DNA of 64,000 nucleotides, from NCBI RefSeq assembly GCF_009733595.1, contig NZ_WOFH01000001.1, positions 310,001 to 374,000 of the forward strand, in the 5' to 3' direction. Shown piece by piece: positions 56,805 to 64,000 of this stretch. Position 1 is the stretch's first letter. Every line of letters starts with the position of its first letter. This DNA is from Actinomadura litoris. GTDB lineage: Bacteria > Actinomycetota > Actinomycetes > Streptosporangiales > Streptosporangiaceae. The notes beneath the pieces were generated by a model. It worked only from the letters and a program-made list of their open reading frames with translations, was not told where the DNA came from and ran no database searches. The position numbers were made by a program, and so were the translations under genes.

Positions 56805-58697
56805 ATGACGGCGCAGACGACCGAAGAGACCTTCACGTTCCAGGCCGAGGTGGCGCAGCTTCTCGACCTGATGGCCCACTCGCTCTACAGCAACAAGGAG
56901 ATCTTCCTGCGCGAGCTGATCTCGAACGCCTCCGACGCGATCGACCGGCTGCGCTTCGAGCGGTTCTCCCACCCCGAACTCGCCGAGGACGGCGACGACG
57001 ACCCGCGGATCCGCGTCGGCTACGACCGCGACGCCGGGACGATCACCATCTCCGACAACGGCATCGGGATGAGCCGGGACGAGGTGATCGGGAACATCGG
57101 CACGATCGCGCGCTCCGGCACCGCCGAGTTCCTGCGGAACCTGAGCGGCGACCAGCGCGGCGACTCCGCGCTGATCGGCCAGTTCGGCGTCGGGTTCTAC
57201 TCGGCGTTCGTCGTGGCCGAGCGGGTCGTGCTGACGACGCGGCGGGCGGGCGCGGCGGCGGCCGACGGCGTCCGCTGGTCCTCCGACGGGCGGGGCGAGT
57301 ACACGCTGGAGTCCGTCGAGCGCCCCGAGCGCGGCACCACGATCGTGCTGCACCTGCGCGACGGCGAGGACGAGCTGCTCAACGGCCACCGGCTGCGGAC
57401 GATCGTCCAGCGCTACTCCGACCACGTCAGCGTGCCGATCGTGATGCCGTCCGAGGACGCGGACTCCACCGAGGAGACGACCGTCAACCAGGCGTCGGCG
57501 CTGTGGGCGCGGCCGAAGGGCGAGCTGACCGAGCGCGAGTACCACGACTTCTACCGGCACCTCAGCAACGACTTCACCGACCCGCTCGCCTACGTCCACG
57601 CCAAGGTGGAGGGCCGGTACGAGTACACGCTGCTGCTCTACGTCCCCTCGCAGGCGCCGTACGACCTGTGGGTCCCGCAGGCGCGGCGCGGGATGCGGCT
57701 GCACGTCCAGCGGATCTTCATCCTGGAGGACAGCGGCCAGCTCATGCCCGCCTACCTGCGGTTCGTGCGCGGCGTCATCGACTCCAGCGACCTGCCGCTG
57801 AACGTCTCCAGGGAGATCCTCCAGGGCAGCCGCGCGGTCGACCACATCCGCTCCAGCGCGGTCAAGCGGGTGCTGCGGCTGCTGAAGGACATGGCCGCGA
57901 ACGAGCCCGAGAAGTACGCGACGTTCTGGCGGAACTTCGGCGCCGTGCTCAAGGAGGGCATCGCCGACGACTACGCCAACCGCGACGACATCGCCGAGCT
58001 GCTGCGCTTCACCACCACCCGCTCGGCCACGCAGGAGGCGGACGTCTCGCTGCGCGACTACGTGGGCCGGATGAAAGAGGGCCAGGACAAGATCTACTAC
58101 CTGCTCGCGCCGACCCCGGCCGCCGCGTCCGCCAGCCCGCACCTGGAGGTGTTCCGGGAGAAGGGCATCGAGGTGCTGCTGCTCGGCGAGGCCGTCGACA
58201 ACTGGGTCGTGACCGGCCTCGTGCAGGAGTTCGACGGCAAGCGGCTCCAGTCGGTCGCGCAGGGCGTCCCCGACCTCGGCGACCTGGAGGACGACGCGGA
58301 GAAGGAGGCGGCGGAGAAGGCCGGCACCGAGTTCGCGCCGCTGCTGGAGCGGCTGAAGGCCGAGCTGGACGGCCAGGCGCACGACGTGCGGGTGACGACC
58401 CGCCTGACCACCTCGCCCGCGTGCATCGTGGGCGACGAGGCGATCACCGACCTGGCGCTCGCGCAGCGGCTGCGCGGCTCCGGGCTGCCCAACCGGCCGG
58501 TGCTGGAGATCAACCCCCGGCACCCGCTGATCGAGCGGCTGAACCGCCGCCAGGACGACCCGCGCCTGGCCGACTGGGCGCACGTCCTGTTCAACCAGGC
58601 CGTGCTCACCAGCGGGGCGCTCGTCGAGGACCCGGCCGCGTTCGTCGGACGGCTCAACGACCTGCTCGTGGCGCTGGCGGCCGACGACACGCCCTGA
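56805..58697 (+). CDS. htpG: Molecular chaperone HtpG (Hsp90)
   Basis: A 630-aa Hsp90. The GHKL ATPase domain is complete: FLRELISNASDAIDRLR, ITISDNGIGMSRDEVIGNIG, GQFGVGFYSAFVVAERV. The middle domain has the catalytic-loop Arg region (SSDLPLNVSREILQGSRAVD), and the C-terminal dimerisation domain runs to the end. Length is that of bacterial HtpG. It refolds client proteins in the cytosol using ATP. A 10-bp bidirectional hairpin follows. Confidence 0.97.
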   Translation: MTAQTTEETFTFQAEVAQLLDLMAHSLYSNKEIFLRELISNASDAIDRLRFERFSHPELAEDGDDDPRIRVGYDRDAGTITISDNGIGMSRDEVIGNIGTIARSGTAEFLRNLSGDQRGDSALIGQFGVGFYSAFVVAERVVLTTRRAGAAAADGVRWSSDGRGEYTLESVERPERGTTIVLHLRDGEDELLNGHRLRTIVQRYSDHVSVPIVMPSEDADSTEETTVNQASALWARPKGELTEREYHDFYRHLSNDFTDPLAYVHAKVEGRYEYTLLLYVPSQAPYDLWVPQARRGMRLHVQRIFILEDSGQLMPAYLRFVRGVIDSSDLPLNVSREILQGSRAVDHIRSSAVKRVLRLLKDMAANEPEKYATFWRNFGAVLKEGIADDYANRDDIAELLRFTTTRSATQEADVSLRDYVGRMKEGQDKIYYLLAPTPAAASASPHLEVFREKGIEVLLLGEAVDNWVVTGLVQEFDGKRLQSVAQGVPDLGDLEDDAEKEAAEKAGTEFAPLLERLKAELDGQAHDVRVTTRLTTSPACIVGDEAITDLALAQRLRGSGLPNRPVLEINPRHPLIERLNRRQDDPRLADWAHVLFNQAVLTSGALVEDPAAFVGRLNDLLVALAADDTP

Positions 58698-58711
58698 ACC
58701 CCGGGCGCGGG

Positions 58712-58738
58712 CCTCCGCCGGGGACCCCCCGGCGGAGG
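58712..58738. terminator. Bidirectional terminator between htpG and the cold-shock-domain gene
   Basis: CCTCCGCCGG (58712-58721) pairs exactly with CCGGCGGAGG (58729-58738) around a 7-base loop. It fills the 42-base gap between two convergent genes and can act on both strands. Confidence 0.8.
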
Positions 58739-58739
58739 G

Positions 58740-59168
58740 TCAGCCCTCCACCCAGCCGTACTTCTTGGCGAAGGCGAGCAGCCCGCGCCGCAGCTTGACG
58801 ATCTGCGCGCCGGTCAGCTCGGGGTCGTCGCGCAGCAGCAGCTCGGTCAGCTCCTGCGTGAACTCGTCCTGCGACAGGACGTCGCACAGGCCGTCGTCAT
58901 CGTCCCTGTCCAGCACGGGGCCCCGGTCGAGCGAGCGCGCCGGGGGCCGGGACACCGGGTCGGCCTCCAGCGCGCGCACGGCGAACGCCTTCAGCCCCCG
59001 CTCCCCCTGGGTCACCTCGAACTCGACGGGCGTCCCCGGGGAGAACACCGCCTTGTCGTCGAGCAGCTCGTTGGCGTGGACGAAAACGTCCTCTCCGCCG
59101 CCGTCCGGCACGATGAATCCGTATCCGCGGAAATCGTCGAACCTGAGAACCTTGCCCGTCTGCGTCAT
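58740..59168 (-). CDS. Cold-shock-domain protein with C-terminal extension
   Basis: A 142-aa protein. Residues 1-68 are a cold-shock domain (GKVLRFDDFRGYGFIVPDGG, EDVFVHANEL, PVEFEVTQGERGLKAFAV), with RNP1 as GYGFI. The remainder has an acidic linker (DRDDDDG) and a helical C-terminal region (LTELLLRDDPELTGAQIVKL, then FAKKYGWVEG). This two-part architecture is common in actinobacteria and differs from the 67-aa CspA at 30862. ATG 59168 has GGAGGGG six bases upstream. Confidence 0.9.
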   Translation of the reverse strand: MTQTGKVLRFDDFRGYGFIVPDGGGEDVFVHANELLDDKAVFSPGTPVEFEVTQGERGLKAFAVRALEADPVSRPPARSLDRGPVLDRDDDDGLCDVLSQDEFTQELTELLLRDDPELTGAQIVKLRRGLLAFAKKYGWVEG

Positions 59169-59571
59169 GACCACCCCTCCGCAAAACACACGACGCCTGC
59201 CCGTCCACTACACAGCCGGAACCGTCCAGACGCCGAATCGGTGCTCCCCCGTTTACGCCGGCGCCGCGGTGCCCCCTGGAGACGCCCCCCGGGCATCACG
59301 CCGATATCCTAAGCCACCCTCCCGCCGTTCGAAGCGTTCCCTTCAATCGGGCTCTTCACTCAAGCGGGCGGTGATGCGGGGCGCACGGACGGTTCCGTTG
59401 TCGGCCGGTCGGGGCCGCAGAAAGCACCGGAGAATTCGCCCTTCCTCCAACACCTTCGGACGAATCACCGGCGGGCGCCGCCGGGCCCACCAAGATCCAT
59501 TCTGCTCATCCGGCGGATGCCGGCATGCGGAGCCGGCATGCGGAGCCGGCACGGTAATGGCCGGCGCGGGA
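59169..59571. other. Gene-free stretch with a short tandem repeat
   Basis: No reading frame here has family-like sequence on either strand. The left part holds the promoter of the cold-shock-domain gene. Near 59513-59550 a 13-base unit (GCCGGCATGCGGA) is repeated about 2.3 times; its self-complementary GCCGGC elements can pair, and it lies just after the stop of the PGPGW gene, so it may serve as that gene's terminator. Confidence 0.5.
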
Positions 59572-59874
59572 TCAGGAGCGCTTCACCTTGCGCCAGGCGG
59601 CGGCCAGGTAGCCGCGAACGCGGTCGTTGACGCGGCGTGCGGCGGGGAACTCGGTGCCCAGCAGGCCCAGCCCGGCGAGGATCGCCACCACGCCCGGCCC
59701 CGGCAGCACCAGCATCACGACGCCCAGAACGATCAGGCCGAGTCCGGCCACGGCGACCGCCGCCTTGCGCAGCAGCCGCAGCGGCGTCCTCGCCTTGGCG
59801 GCCGGGACGACGTCGGCCCCGGCCGTCCGGTCGGACATGTGATCGGACATGTGATCGGACATGGTCGCGGTCAT
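59572..59874 (-). CDS. Small membrane protein, PGPGW-type
   Basis: A 100-aa protein with a hydrophobic hairpin: AAVAVAGLGLIVLGVVMLVL, then PGPG, then VVAILAGLGLLGTEFPAARR. The LPGPG turn between two membrane segments and the following basic tail are the mark of the actinobacterial PGPGW/TIGR02611 group; function unknown. The N terminus contains a repeated MSDH motif from a 12- to 14-base DNA repeat (GACATGTGATCG). ATG 59874 has AAGGAG eight bases upstream. Confidence 0.85.
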   Translation of the reverse strand: MTATMSDHMSDHMSDRTAGADVVPAAKARTPLRLLRKAAVAVAGLGLIVLGVVMLVLPGPGVVAILAGLGLLGTEFPAARRVNDRVRGYLAAAWRKVKRS

Positions 59875-60100
59875 CTGGTATCTCCTTGATCGCCGGCCTT
59901 ACCGTGTCCGACGATCGGGACGCCGCCATCGACCCCGGATGTGTCCAGTGCCACAGCCGCCGGCGCGAGGCCGCCGCGGACGGATCGACGGCGCCACGCG
60001 CCGGCACTGGAGCGCGGCCCCGAGGGCCTGAAGTCCGCGATCTACCAGGCCGCCGGCCAGGAGCAGGGCCGCCACCGGATGGGCGGCGGCCGGTGCGCCC

Positions 60101-61165
60101 CTAGCCCGCAGGGGCCGGGCGGGGCCGGAAGGGCTCCAGGCCCGGGTACCGGCGGCCGGTGATGATCTCCTCCGCGAGCAGCCGCCCGACGAGCGGGGCG
60201 AGGACGACGCCGCTGTGGCTGACCGCCTCGTGGTAGCCGGGCAGCTCGGGGACCGCGCCGATGCTCGGGAGCCCGCCCTCGGGCAGGACGCGCTGCCCGA
60301 TCCTCGGCCGGACGACCGCCGCGTACGCCAGGTGCGGCAGCACCCGGGCGGCCCTCGCCAGCAGGTCCTGGGTCAGCTCGCGCAGGTCGGAGCCGTCCTC
60401 CAGGCGCCGGTCGACCGGGCCCGACCTGATCAGGACGCGGCCCGGCCCGTCCGGGCGGATCGACACCTCCGGCGAGTGGACGATGTGGCGCAGCGTCTCG
60501 CCGGGGATCGCGACGGTCAGCAGGAGGCCGGGGCCGCGGGTCAGCGCCAGCGACGTCCCGGCGCCGGCGGCGATCGCGGGGGCGCCCTGGCCCGCCGCGT
60601 TGACGACGACGTCGGCGCTGAGCACGCGCCCGCCCGCGGTGGTGACCGTCCAGCTCGCGGCGCCCCGGGCGAGGCCGATGACCGGTGTCTCCGGACGCAC
60701 GACGGCGCCGTGCCGGGTCGCCAGCTCCAGCAGGTGGCGGGTGAGCGTGACCGCGTTCACCCAGCCCTCGGTGGGGGCGTGGAGCACGCGGGCGGGCAGC
60801 CGCGCCACCGGGCCGAGCCTGGTCTCCGAACGCCAGGCGAGGGGGTATCCCCAGGCTCGGTAGCGCTCGGCGCGGCGTCTCAGCTCCTGCTCGTCGTCGG
60901 AGAGCAGGACCGTCCCGCAGGGGTGGTACCAGTTCGACAGCGGGGTCTCGGCGGCGAGCCTGGCGTGCTCCTCCATCCCCGCGCCGTTGAGCCGGAAGTA
61001 GTCGTGCGGCTCCTTGTCGAACGCGCTCAGCCGGGAGAACGTGACGCCGGTCGCGCCCCGGGACGGACGGCCCGCCTCCACGATCTGGACGCTCGCGCCC
61101 GCCCGCGCCAGCTGGTGGGCGACGGCCGCGCCCATGATCCCCGCGCCGACGACGACCGCCTTCAC
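60101..61165 (-). CDS. FAD-dependent oxidoreductase, D-amino-acid oxidase (DAO) family
   Basis: A 354-aa flavoprotein. FAD-binding motif VVVGAGIMGAAVAHQLARAG starts at residue 4, followed by VEAGRPSRGATGVTFSRLSAF. The second FAD contact is SADVVVNAAGQGAPAI, and the C-terminal GYHEAVSHSGVVLAPLVGRLLAEEI is typical of glycine/sarcosine oxidase-like members. It oxidises an amine or amino acid with O2 or another acceptor. Between its start and the next gene is a 254-base control region with CATG-containing repeats. Confidence 0.92.
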   Translation of the reverse strand: MKAVVVGAGIMGAAVAHQLARAGASVQIVEAGRPSRGATGVTFSRLSAFDKEPHDYFRLNGAGMEEHARLAAETPLSNWYHPCGTVLLSDDEQELRRRAERYRAWGYPLAWRSETRLGPVARLPARVLHAPTEGWVNAVTLTRHLLELATRHGAVVRPETPVIGLARGAASWTVTTAGGRVLSADVVVNAAGQGAPAIAAGAGTSLALTRGPGLLLTVAIPGETLRHIVHSPEVSIRPDGPGRVLIRSGPVDRRLEDGSDLRELTQDLLARAARVLPHLAYAAVVRPRIGQRVLPEGGLPSIGAVPELPGYHEAVSHSGVVLAPLVGRLLAEEIITGRRYPGLEPFRPRPAPAG

Positions 61166-61263
61166 CGCACCACCCGGGGGCGGTCGCGCCTTGTCAGCCG
61201 GGTCACCGAACCTATTCCGTTCACCGCCCGGATCATGACCGGGAGCGGCACATGTTTACGATC

Positions 61264-61292
61264 CGTACATGAATGACTACCATACGTGCATG
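61264..61292 (-). promoter_or_regulatory. Direct repeats upstream of the DAO-family gene
   Basis: CGTACATG (61264-61271) and CGTGCATG (61285-61292) are 21 bp apart, two helical turns, and lie about 100-130 bases upstream of ATG 61165; a third, weaker GCACATG is at 61248. They could be operator half-sites. The rest of 61166-61419 shows no gene. Confidence 0.3.
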
Positions 61293-61419
61293 ATACCGAG
61301 GCGACGGCTTGACGCAAGACGTGACGGGAGAGGCGCCGGCGACCCGGGTGCCGGTGGGCTGGAGCGGCGTCCCGGGCGGGACGCGGCGTCCGGAGCGGAC
61401 CCGGGCGCCGCGTGCGAGG

Positions 61420-62151
61420 TCACCGGTAGGGGTCGCCCTTGGCGAGCACGCGCCCGGCGAACTCCGTCAGCGCCTGGAGCGCGAGCCGGTAGGGACGCGG
61501 ACCGTACGACACGCGCGCCACCCCGGCCGCCGCGAGGTCGGCCAGGGACGTGCCGGGGGCGTTGTTGGCGTTCACCGGCCCGGGGATGCCCGCGACCAGC
61601 GCCGGGACCGCGTCGATCGGCGCCCCGATCGGGTACACGCAGTCGGCGCCGGCCTCCAGGTAGAGGCGGCCGCGGGCGATCGCGTCCGCGACCGGGTCGG
61701 CCGCCTTGGCGACGAACGAGTCGGCCCGGGCGTTGATCACCAGTGCGTCGCCCGCCGCCGCGCGGACGGAGGCGAGGTAGGCGGCCTGGTCCTCGGGGCG
61801 CGCCAACCCCGCCGCGTAGGTGTCCTCAAGGTTGCAGCCCGCGGCGCCGATCGACAGGAGGCGGTCGACCAGTTCGGCGGGCTCCAGCCCGTAGCCCGCT
61901 TCCGCGTCCACGGTGACCGGCACGTCCGCCACGCGGATCACGCGGCCCGCGGCGGCGAACATCTCCTCCACGGGCGCGCCCTCGTGGTCGGGGTAGCCGA
62001 GCATGGCCGAGACCGCCGCGCTCGCGGTGGCCAGTGCGGGGAAACCGGCCTCCTGGACGGCGGTCGCGCTGCCCGCGTCCCAGACGTTCGGCAGGAGCAG
62101 CGGGTCACCGGGGCGGTGCAGGTCGCGAAGGCGCTGGGCGTGCTCGGTCAT
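61420..62151 (-). CDS. Isocitrate lyase/PEP mutase-family enzyme
   Basis: A 243-aa TIM-barrel protein: LLLPNVWDAGSATAVQEAGF, ALATASAAVSAMLGYPD, VPVTVDAEAGYGLEP (metal-binding DxE), GAAGCNLEDTYAAGL and LVINARADSFV. The flexible catalytic loop of isocitrate lyase (KKCGH) is absent, as in the 2-methylisocitrate-lyase-like/oxaloacetate-decarboxylase-like branch. It probably cleaves or forms a C-C bond next to a carboxylate; the substrate is not clear. ATG 62151 has GGAG five bases upstream. Confidence 0.9.
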   Translation of the reverse strand: MTEHAQRLRDLHRPGDPLLLPNVWDAGSATAVQEAGFPALATASAAVSAMLGYPDHEGAPVEEMFAAAGRVIRVADVPVTVDAEAGYGLEPAELVDRLLSIGAAGCNLEDTYAAGLARPEDQAAYLASVRAAAGDALVINARADSFVAKAADPVADAIARGRLYLEAGADCVYPIGAPIDAVPALVAGIPGPVNANNAPGTSLADLAAAGVARVSYGPRPYRLALQALTEFAGRVLAKGDPYR

Positions 62152-62301
62152 GATTCTCCTTCTGTCCTTTTTCAGGGGGACAGGTGAGGACGGTCGTCTG
62201 TGACGACCTTCGTGTACCCGTCCGTCCGGAGAACCGAAGCGGGGCCGACCGAAATTCCGCCGCGCGCCGCCGTGCCGCGCCCGTGCCCGAACCCGAGCCG
62301 C

Positions 62302-62982
62302 TCAGCCCCGGGCGAAGACCTTGTAGATCTTGACGGGCTTGGCGGGCTCGCCGTCCTGCGGGCTGCTCCCGCCCGGCTTGATGCCGCCCTTGACGATCCG
62401 GTCGAGCACGCCGAGGCCGTGCGTGACCTTGCCCAGGACGGTGTAGGCGGGCGGGATGTCCGCGCGGGAGTGGACGAGGAAGAACTGGCTGCCGTTGGTG
62501 TCGGGCCCCCAGTTGCCCATGGCGACCGTCCCGCGCGGGTAGGTCTCCTTGCCGGTCAGCTCGTCGTCGAACTCGTAACCGGGGCCGCCCTTCTCGGCGG
62601 CGTAGATGTCGCCGCACTGGAGGACGCCGAGCCGCGCCGAGTTCGTCAGCCGCCAGCACCGCGTGCGGTCGTAGAACCGCTGCCGGGTCAGGCTCGCGAA
62701 GTTGTGCACCGCGCAGGGCGCGTTCCCCCGGTCCATCCGGATGCTGACGGCGCCGAAGTTGGTGATCAGGACGACGTCGACCTTGCCGTGGGCGCGAGCC
62801 TTGGAGCGCGGCGCGCGCACGGGCTTGGCCGCCGGGTTGTCGGGCGTGGGCGTGAAGACGCACCGCACCTGCTTCCCGCCGTGCCCCGGCGAGGCGGGGG
62901 CCGCCTGCGCGGCGCCCGCCGGGACGAGCGCGGCGGCGACGGCTGCGGCCAGGGGGGCGGTGACTGTCCAGCGCGGTCTCAT
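62302..62982 (-). CDS. Exported cyclophilin-type peptidyl-prolyl isomerase
   Basis: A 226-aa protein with a Sec signal (hydrophobic TVTAPLAAAVAAALVPAG, cleavage likely after AQA). After a ~30-residue linker the cyclophilin domain shows VHNFASLTRQRFYDRTRCWR, GGPGYEFDDEL, GTVAMGNWGPDTNGSQFFLVHS and YTVLGKVTHGLGVLDRI. The catalytic Arg of the FYDG-x-x-F-H-R motif aligns with R in CWR, and QFF is intact. It folds proteins outside the membrane, or in the cell wall zone. There is no lipobox Cys at the cleavage site. Confidence 0.93.
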   Translation of the reverse strand: MRPRWTVTAPLAAAVAAALVPAGAAQAAPASPGHGGKQVRCVFTPTPDNPAAKPVRAPRSKARAHGKVDVVLITNFGAVSIRMDRGNAPCAVHNFASLTRQRFYDRTRCWRLTNSARLGVLQCGDIYAAEKGGPGYEFDDELTGKETYPRGTVAMGNWGPDTNGSQFFLVHSRADIPPAYTVLGKVTHGLGVLDRIVKGGIKPGGSSPQDGEPAKPVKIYKVFARG

Positions 62983-63158
62983 GCCGCCCCACGGTAGTGA
63001 TCGTCCGCGCCGCCCGGTAGTGGCAAATCACGACGAAGCGCGGCCGCGCCCGGCCCGCCAAGACCCCTGCTCAGCGGGCCGGGATCCGCGCATGGCGTGC
63101 CGCTCCGGGCTGGGTTAGCGTCGAGGTGATCATTCATCCCCGCCTTGAGGGAGTGCGC

Positions 63159-64000
63159 ATGCTGCCGTGGTCCGCCGACTTCGCCGGACGCCTGGAAGAG
63201 CACGTCGTCAGCAGCGAGCTGCTGCGCGGCAACCCGCTGAAGGACCCGCACGAGCGCCCGCTGCTGGTGTACGTCCCGCCCGGATACGACGACGACCCGT
63301 CACGGCGCTACCCCACCGTGTACGTGATCACCGGGTTCACCGGGCACGTCGGGATCTGGCGGAACCGGATGCCCTACCGCCGGCCGTTCCCCGAGACCGC
63401 CGACGCGGTGTTCGCCTCCGGTGAGGCGCCGCCCGCGATCGTCGTGTTCGTCGACGCGTGGACGGCGCACGGCGGCAGCCAGTTCCTCGACTCCCCCGGC
63501 ACGGGCCGCTACCACTCCTACATCTGCGACGAGCTGGTCCCGTGGGTGGACGCGCACTACCGGACGCTCGACGCGCCCGAGCGCCGGGCGATCAGCGGCA
63601 AGTCCAGCGGCGGCTACGGGGCGATGATCACCCCGATGCTGCGCCCGGACCTGTTCGGGGCGCTCGCGACGCATGCGGGCGACGCGCTGTTCGAGTACTG
63701 CTACCTGCCCGAGTTCCCCAAGTGCGTCCGGCACCTGCGCGGGTACGGCGGCGACATCTGGCGGTGGTGGGAGGACTTCCACGGCCGGGCGTCCTTCACC
63801 AAGCCCGAGGACATGGAGCTGCTCAACCTCCTCGGCATGGCGGTCTGCTACTCGGCGCGCGAGGACGGCACCCCCGACCTCCCCTTCGACCCGGTCACCG
63901 GGATCATCCGGCCGGAGGTGTGGGAGCGCTGGCTCGCGTGGGACCCGGTGCGGATGGTGCCGGGCCACGCCGAGGCGATGCGGTCGCAGCGCGCGATCTG
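63159..64000 (+). CDS. Esterase-family (EstA/FrmB-like) alpha/beta hydrolase, 3'-truncated by window end
   Basis: At least 280 residues, open to the window end. The esterase fold is clear: LLVYVPPGYDDDPSRRYPTVYVITGF, then PAIVVFVDAWTAHGGSQFLDSP, YICDELVPWVDAHYRT, and the nucleophile elbow ISGKSSGGYGAM (G-x-S-x-G). The group includes S-formylglutathione hydrolase-like and mycolyltransferase-like enzymes. ATG 63159 follows GAGGGAG; GTG 63153 in the same frame is possible. There is no signal peptide, so it is cytosolic. Confidence 0.88.
   Translation, partial: MLPWSADFAGRLEEHVVSSELLRGNPLKDPHERPLLVYVPPGYDDDPSRRYPTVYVITGFTGHVGIWRNRMPYRRPFPETADAVFASGEAPPAIVVFVDAWTAHGGSQFLDSPGTGRYHSYICDELVPWVDAHYRTLDAPERRAISGKSSGGYGAMITPMLRPDLFGALATHAGDALFEYCYLPEFPKCVRHLRGYGGDIWRWWEDFHGRASFTKPEDMELLNLLGMAVCYSAREDGTPDLPFDPVTGIIRPEVWERWLAWDPVRMVPGHAEAMRSQRAI

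Noticed and set aside
1..64000. tRNA/rRNA genes, insertion sequences, prophage genes, origins.
   Set aside because: None was recognisable on either strand by reading for cloverleaf arms, transposase or integrase motifs; a dedicated tRNA/IS search would be needed to exclude them fully.

Overview
The window is high-GC DNA with dense, often 4-bp-overlapping operons, frequent GTG starts and actinomycete-only families (XRE/DUF5753 with DUF6879, PucR, DUF574-type methyltransferase, PGPGW protein). It looks like chromosome from a filamentous actinomycete. A thiomuracin-like RiPP leader makes a Streptosporangiales member (Actinomadura/Nonomuraea type) plausible, but no rRNA or other decisive marker is present, and no tRNA, phage, transposase or CRISPR array was seen.

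Layout. 0.1-3.0 kb: an XRE/DUF5753 regulator locus in which two genes are broken (a nonsense codon in a small gene, a 1-base deletion in a PIMT-like methyltransferase). 2.9-29.3 kb: a catabolic island. Minus-strand operons encode CMD/BVMO/M20/M20, SGNH hydrolase/CoA-transferase/urocanase/PadR and TPP-enzyme/aldehyde dehydrogenase, followed by a PucR regulator. A plus-strand operon encodes a PotABC-like transporter, crotonase, ADP-forming acyl-CoA synthetase, acyl-CoA dehydrogenase, the PotD-like binding protein and a dienoyl-CoA-reductase-like SDR. After a hairpin cluster and an 8 x ~54-bp minisatellite comes a minus-strand EthD-like/MBL/CMD operon. Shared promoter motifs tie these units together: one operator links the padR and EthD-like operons, and another promoter architecture links the M20 and ALDH/TPP operons. 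The substrate is unknown; the urocanase and M20 genes hint at an imidazole or N-acyl compound, which is inference.

29.3-36.1 kb: housekeeping or accessory genes: DEAD-box helicase, CspA with a terminator-like hairpin in its leader, GAF and STAS proteins, a phosphotriesterase-family pair in which the first member has lost nearly all metal ligands, and a crotonase without the usual glutamates.

36.3-51.0 kb: a thiopeptide biosynthetic gene cluster and the main find. The minus strand carries tbtA-tbtG homologs in canonical order plus a NosA-like small protein. The plus strand carries a YcaO-TfuA thioamidation pair and a LuxR-type regulator, and a JmjC oxygenase is divergent from the precursor. 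The 57-aa precursor has a thiomuracin-like leader but a 15-residue core whose spacing matches lactazole (Ser1/Ser12), predicting a 32-membered pyridine macrocycle.

51.0-64.0 kb: a two-kinase/one-regulator operon behind tandem palindromes, a TetR/dehydrogenase divergent pair, a DUF574-like methyltransferase, htpG with a leaderless-type promoter, a cold-shock-domain protein, a PGPGW membrane protein, a DAO-type oxidoreductase, a PEP-mutase/isocitrate-lyase-like enzyme, an exported cyclophilin, and an esterase cut by the window end.
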